NCBI RefSeq assembly: GCF_032854445.1
Contig: NC_088307.1
Location: 19,790,017 to 19,854,016, forward strand
Direction: 5' to 3'
Origin: Liolophura sinensis
Lineage: Eukaryota > Mollusca > Polyplacophora > Chitonida > Chitonidae
Length of the DNA: 64,000 bases
Below the pieces are notes generated by a model. It was not told the origin of the DNA and did not search any database. It was given only the letters and a program-made list of their open reading frames with translations. The position numbers and the translations under genes were made by a program. How positions within the stretch are numbered: position 1 is the first letter of the stretch; every line of letters begins with the position of its first letter. Below, piece after piece: positions 60,446 to 64,000 of the stretch.

Positions 60446-63400
60446 GTATGTCTGATCTCATTTTTCAGGCCAGATATGGCTGACTGCCTGTCAGACACCG
60501 AGTTTTTAGCCAAATTACATTGTATTCGGTTAGCCTTGGAAGTGAGTATGTACATGTATGTAATTGTGGTCAATACCTCTATTCGCTGTGAGTTCAAGTC
60601 CAGGTCATGCTGGTTTCCTCTCCGACCGCACGTGGAAAGGCCTGCCAGCAACCTGCGGGCTTTGCCTGGTTTCCTCCCACCATAATGCTGGCAGTTGTCA
60701 TATAAGTAAATATTCTTAAGTACCACATAAAACACCAATCAAATAAATAAATAAATCATTATCTTTGGAGATTTAAGGTCTTCGAATTTGAGGCATCACT
60801 CCTGAGACAAAGTCTAAATGTGACAGTTAGACAGCACTTGACAAAATCCAATATCTGTGGAGAAATGAATTTAGGTATGCTAATGACACTCTTGCTCGTG
60901 TGCAAGGGGTGTGATAATGAAACACCTATTCAAAAACAAAGATTTAGGCCTGAGATTGGCTGTTGTCATATGTGCATGTAGGAGTGTCTGCCAGCAACCT
61001 GCAAATGGTCATGAATTGCCTCCAGGTTCTGTCTGATTTACGCAGTACGGCATTAAACATCCCTCAGATAAATAAATAAATATTGTCTGTCTATCAGTCC
61101 ATAAGTCTGTCTATCCATCCATAAATCTGTCTATCCATCCATGAGTCTGTCTATCCATCCATGAGTCTGTCTATCCAGCCATAAGTCTGTCTATCCAGCC
61201 ATGAGTCTGTCTATCCATCCATGAGTCTGCCTATCCATCCATAAGTCTTTCCATCTGTCCGTAAACTTTTTGACGTTGCCACTTTATGTACAGAACTGCT
61301 TCACTTGTGGTTTTAAATTTTATTCAATTTTTGTTTCTAACACCAGAGCCAAAACCTATTAAAAAGGAGTTACATGTACGCTGATTTAAATTTTACACAT
61401 TTCGGCCACTTTTTGTGATGAATAGGTTCATTATATCAGAACTGTATTTGAAGAGCTACTTCATTTAAACACTTTGAAAGAGAATGATTCTTTGCATGTC
61501 AATCATGAAGACCAAGCCTTATGGAATTGCCTTTTATTAACCCTGAAGTGTGTATTCAAGGATTTGACAATCTTATTTTATGAAAGAAAAAATGATTAGT
61601 ATAAAATAATGTAATGTTTGTCTTTGTCCGAAAAGATTTTATAATTTTGAAAATAATGAAGGTACTGGTGATCGGACAAAAAGCAAAACAAAGTCTTGCA
61701 ATATTGTTTTTAATCTGCAGGCCAGGCATCCAAAGAGGAGCCACAAAATCAGTTTGTTCTGTTAAAGCTCCTGCATGCCCATCTTACATGTAGTACTTGA
61801 TACGCTACTGGTTATCCCCATTGTTGCCAGTTTACATTATCACTTCATCATTGCTTTTTTTCTCTGTCTTCTACGATAAGTTTTTCCCGTGCATTTTTCC
61901 AACATTACGTTTACCTGTACTGCTATTGCATTGCATTTGAACTCCACCTGCATAGAATTTCATCTACATGCCGTCACATTTGCAGAGCTCTTGCTGGCTA
62001 AGTTTTCTAATGGGTTCTCCCAGAGAGCCAATTTCTTGAGATTGGTTTTAATACTCCACCTGATTTCCTCCACCTATAATCCTGGTTTCCTCTGAAAATA
62101 CACCTATTTTTCTCTTGAAAGTAAACCTGATTTCCTCTGTTTGTAAACTTGGGTTCTTCTGCCCATAAACATGGTTTCTTCTACCCATGAACCTGGTCCT
62201 CTCTAACAGTAAACTTGGTTTCCTCTGACTGTAAACTTGGTTTCTGCTGCCCACAAACATGGTTTCTTCTACCCATGAACCTGGTCCTCTCTAACAGTAA
62301 ACTTGTTTTCTGCTGCCCATAAACATGGTTTCTTCTACCCATGAACCTGGTCCTCTCTACCAGTAAACTTGGTTTCCTCTGACTGTAAACTTGGTTTCTT
62401 CTGCTTATACCCTTGTTCTTCTAATTTTAAGGACATATGTAAGTAGTGCTGAAAGCAAAGAATTACATTTCTCTCTCAGTTTTTTGGGAATGTAAAGATA
62501 TGAATATGTTGGTTGTTAGAAGTTTGATGTCCTAACCATGTGAAAAAAAGGAACTCAATGTTCCTGCTACAGTTACATGTACATGTATATAGGTTAAAAC
62601 GAACAGACCAGGTGTCCCAAAAATTAGAAGAATTAGGGTAAGTATGGTTTCCTCTGGCCATAAACTTGACTGTCACTATAGAAATGAAATATTCGAATGC
62701 ATACATGTAGAAGAACAATCCAGTGTAAAGTGTGTAAGCATTTTGAGTTCTGTCATTTTCAGATGTTACTCAAAGATGGAACTGTCAGAGAGCTTTTCAG
62801 TGACATGGGCAGAGATCTGATATCTGATTTGCTCGTTAAAGGCAACAGGGTGAGTGACAGGCTTTATTCTTACTATTTTGTGATAAGGGCATTATTAAAA
62901 AAAATTAAAAACAATGATTTTTTGGCCAATAATAAATTTTATTTGCTTGGGTTTGGTTTAGCTTTTTGTAAAACCTTCAAGTTTTTAAAAACAGGCAGAA
63001 AAAAGATATACAGTGTTTTACATGTAGAACACATTTCTCTCAGCAAATGAATGAAATGAACGTAAATTCAGAAATCTGTTTGCCTTTGTAGGATCCAGAT
63101 GAGTTCAGGGTGGCGTACGATGCCATGATGGATTACGTCAACAACCATGAGAACTGGGAAGAGATGGAGGAGGAGCTTAGAGGTCGTGGGGTCAGTACAA
63201 TAAGGGACCATCTTCAGTTTACACTGCATTTTCATTGATAGGCCTGCTTTGGCGCTTCTTCCAACATGTACATGCACCATGTTTTTAGTGATTGGGACAG
63301 ATTTTCAAAAATCAAATTAGATTATGATGAGAGTTTGATATTTGTCAAGAATTCACTGATAAATTTGAAGGCAAATGTTCTTCATTATTGCATTAAACAC

Positions 63401-63726
63401 TAATTGTTTTTTTAGCACCTTCCTCAAGCAGTGAACAATTCTGCAAGATTTTCTGGCATATATCTGTTGAGACATTTTTTTTTTTTTTTGAGACTGCAAA
63501 AATCAAACCTGTTACTGTATTACTTAATCATTTAATTAATCAACCTGTTCTTGAGTTTGTCTTTTTGATTATGCTGTTTTATCTACCACAGGTGAAATGT
63601 TTGTCATTTTACGATGTAGCCTTGGATTTTATCTTGATGGATGCGTTTGATGATTTGGAAACTCCTCCGTCATCTGTGTTAGCAGTTGTACAGAATAGGT
63701 GGCTATCTAATGGTTTTAAAGAAACT
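54451..63726 (+). CDS. MIGA: Mitoguardin (FAM73/MIGA), partial, nine coding exons
   Basis: Exons: 54451-54676, 56259-56438, 57239-57330, 58145-58363, 58697-58809, 60469-60541, 62763-62849, 63092-63190, 63592-63726; all phases agree and the 3' end lies beyond the window. The first coding exon begins at acceptor 54,326, so 54,327-54,450 is 5' UTR. Start MDHLKGINLPSISRL, then a membrane helix (VSVGIGLIALLAVLFRRRR) with flanking basic residues, a Ser/Arg-rich linker, and the helical C-terminal domain (FHQAITYWEDALTKM, CRTLRPDMADCLSDTEFLAK, then the family hallmark KCLSFYDVALDFILMDAFDD and ETPPSSVLAVVQNRWLSNGF). Mitoguardins sit in the outer mitochondrial membrane, promote fusion and lipid handling, and bind VAP at ER contacts; ESMSDQESFVSARD in exon 4 is a possible FFAT-like VAP motif. 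The donor at 63,191 is gtcagt, a weak but GT site. Confidence 0.95.
54795..54930 (-). mobile_element. SINE fragment in MIGA intron 1
   Basis: tatttgattggtgttttaca to cacacgaccatctgca, reverse orientation, head absent. Confidence 0.75.
55168..55468 (+). mobile_element. Full-length tRNA-headed SINE with target-site duplication
   Basis: Element 55,179-55,457 with A box (tggcttaggttggttagcgc), B box gagttcaagtcc and tail aaataaaataaataaat, flanked by the 11-bp direct repeat catataactgg (55,168-55,178 and 55,458-55,468). Clean termini mark a fairly young insertion. Confidence 0.9.
55735..55800 (-). repeat. Dispersed repeat, reverse copy
   Basis: attatgcatattttccgtca is the reverse of the motif at 35,462 and 11,320; a further worn copy is at 59,380-59,420. 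Confidence 0.5.
56708..56977 (+). mobile_element. tRNA-headed SINE in MIGA intron 2
   Basis: Diverged full-length element, about 56,722-56,968 (gtgcggcacaatgacccagg, ggtttcccgtaggctatgcc, aaataaataaatg), flanked by acatcagt on both sides. Confidence 0.85.
57386..58140. mobile_element. Candidate non-autonomous DNA transposon (MITE-like) with terminal inverted repeats
   Basis: Left end aaaggagaagaaaacat (57,387-57,403) and right end atgtttcttctccttt (58,124-58,139) are inverted repeats with one extra A. About 750 bp, no coding capacity beyond an unconvincing 86-codon frame. A related internal sequence is at 47,520-47,640. A target-site duplication is not obvious. The right end abuts the acceptor of MIGA exon 4. 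Confidence 0.55.
58338..58660 (+). repeat. 26-bp array of repeated exon-4 end plus 5' splice site
   Basis: The end of MIGA exon 4 and its donor (tttgtgtctgcgagagac|gtaagt) is followed by successive 26-bp copies: about six close copies to 58,500, then four or five decayed ones to 58,632. Most retain GTAAGT. Confidence 0.9.
59225..59375. repeat. 27-bp minisatellite, 4-5 units
   Basis: Unit gatagtgcataaagaaagat plus atgccga, in the MIGA intron after exon 5. Confidence 0.85.
59436..59768 (-). mobile_element. (CACT)n-tailed SINE, reverse
   Basis: gtgagtgagtgagtgcttgg, ttcagtcatatgacaacgaa, gcccgagccattatactgat and a worn tRNA head (gattgatcctggatccacca) at the right end. Confidence 0.8.
59985..60270 (+). 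mobile_element. Fragments of both SINE families
   Basis: 59,985-60,105 is the 3' part of the (CACT)n family (gtggaaatccgtcctgcaac to caagcactcactcactc). 60,170-60,270 is a worn end of the tRNA-headed family (gtaaaacaccaatcaaatat). Confidence 0.7.
60578..60756 (+). mobile_element. 5'-truncated tRNA-headed SINE in MIGA intron 6
   Basis: Begins just before the B box (gtgagttcaagtccaggtca), body and tail aataaataaataaatc. It starts only about 35 bases after the exon 6 donor at 60,541. Confidence 0.85.
60960..61082 (+). mobile_element. Diverged SINE fragment
   Basis: gtctgccagcaacctgcaaa, tacgcagtacggcattaaac and tail gataaataaataaat. Confidence 0.65.
61083..61262. repeat. 20-bp minisatellite
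   Basis: About nine units of tctgtctatccatccatgag in MIGA intron 6, starting right at the SINE tail. Confidence 0.9.
62050..62430. repeat. Compound minisatellite, ~17-20-bp subunits in ~85-90-bp blocks
   Basis: Subunits like gtaaacttggtttcctctga, with larger blocks repeating (acatggtttcttctacccat at about 62,170, 62,260 and 62,325). In MIGA intron 6; a lone unit is at 62,645. Confidence 0.8.
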
Positions 63727-63794
63727 GTGAGTACATTTAACAAGACAGTTGATGTTTAAGTAAAGAGACACTGTTCAAATCCAACCGTGGACAG

Positions 63795-64000
63795 GGAAGG
63801 GGCCTCCTTGGCTCAGTTGGTTAGCGGGCTAGCGCAGCGTAATGACCCAGGAGTCTCTCACCAATGCGGTCGCTATGAGTTCAAGTACAGCTCATGCTGG
63901 CTTCCTCTCCGGCCGTAAGTGGGAAGGTCTGCCAGCAACCTGCGGGTGGTCGTGGGTTTCCCCCACGCTCTGCCCGGTTTCCACTCACCATAATGCTGAC
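63795..64000 (+). mobile_element. tRNA-headed SINE, cut by window end
   Basis: ggggcctccttggctcagtt, B box gagttcaagtac, body to the last base. It is close to the family consensus and lies in the MIGA intron after the exon ending at 63,726. Confidence 0.9.

Noticed and set aside
1-64000. Retrovirus-like, LTR or Polinton-type elements
   Set aside because: I found no long terminal repeats, no polymerase or integrase signatures and no capsid-like frames in the window.

Overview
The window is eukaryotic DNA, most likely from a mollusc. It is AT-rich, the genes have many short exons with GT-AG introns, and it is full of tRNA-headed SINEs of the mollusc type: one family ends in a (AATA)n-like tail after a conserved TACGCCGTACTCAAG-like body, the other ends in (CACT)n. 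I see no prokaryotic genes, no CRISPR array, no true tRNA or rRNA gene, and no retrovirus or LTR-type element. The species call is inference from repeat style and gene content.

Layout. (1) 1-51,024 is a minus-strand locus shaped by a tandem segmental duplication. A block of about 15 kb (513-15,640) recurs at 25,437-40,170, followed in each case by a second related block (24,240-25,437 and 40,800-43,035). Each unit holds a complete ten-coding-exon gene of unknown function (here 'gene U', about 304 codons; CDS 3,930-8,073 and 28,198-32,293) and, 5' of it on the same strand, the 3' exons of a mitochondrial seryl-tRNA-synthetase paralogue. Only the right-hand copy of the synthetase-like gene is complete (36,249-51,024, at least 15 coding exons). 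It has the SerRS fold signatures but has lost the serine-binding TxE loop and the motif 2 Arg/Glu, which points to a SLIMP-type (non-aminoacylating) protein. The left-hand copy is a fragment (12,077-25,437), missing the first eight exons and one internal exon, and split by about 9 kb of foreign sequence. (2) 15,640-24,240, inside that fragment, is an accessory island: a broken intronless PAN/C-type-lectin gene (17,107-17,808), a 37-bp satellite (19,620-20,450), a 30-bp satellite of over 80 units (20,450-22,966) and three copies of a ~400-bp repeat. (3) 51,025-54,326 is a divergent intergenic region. (4) 54,451 to the window end is a plus-strand mitoguardin gene (MIGA), nine coding exons, cut off by the window edge.

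How the genes relate. SLIMP-like and MIGA both encode mitochondrial proteins and are transcribed divergently. Gene U has two candidate first exons, each with an RFX-type X-box-like palindrome and a perfect CRE (TGACGTCA) upstream, hinting at ciliary or germline expression.

The most unusual observations concern splice sites turned into satellite DNA. In the SLIMP-like gene the 3' splice site and first ~50 bases of exon 9 have been amplified into an ~80-bp tandem array; in MIGA the end of exon 4 plus its 5' splice site has been amplified into a 26-bp array carrying many GTAAGT donors. MIGA exon 4 also takes its acceptor tract from what looks like the terminal inverted repeat of a small DNA transposon.
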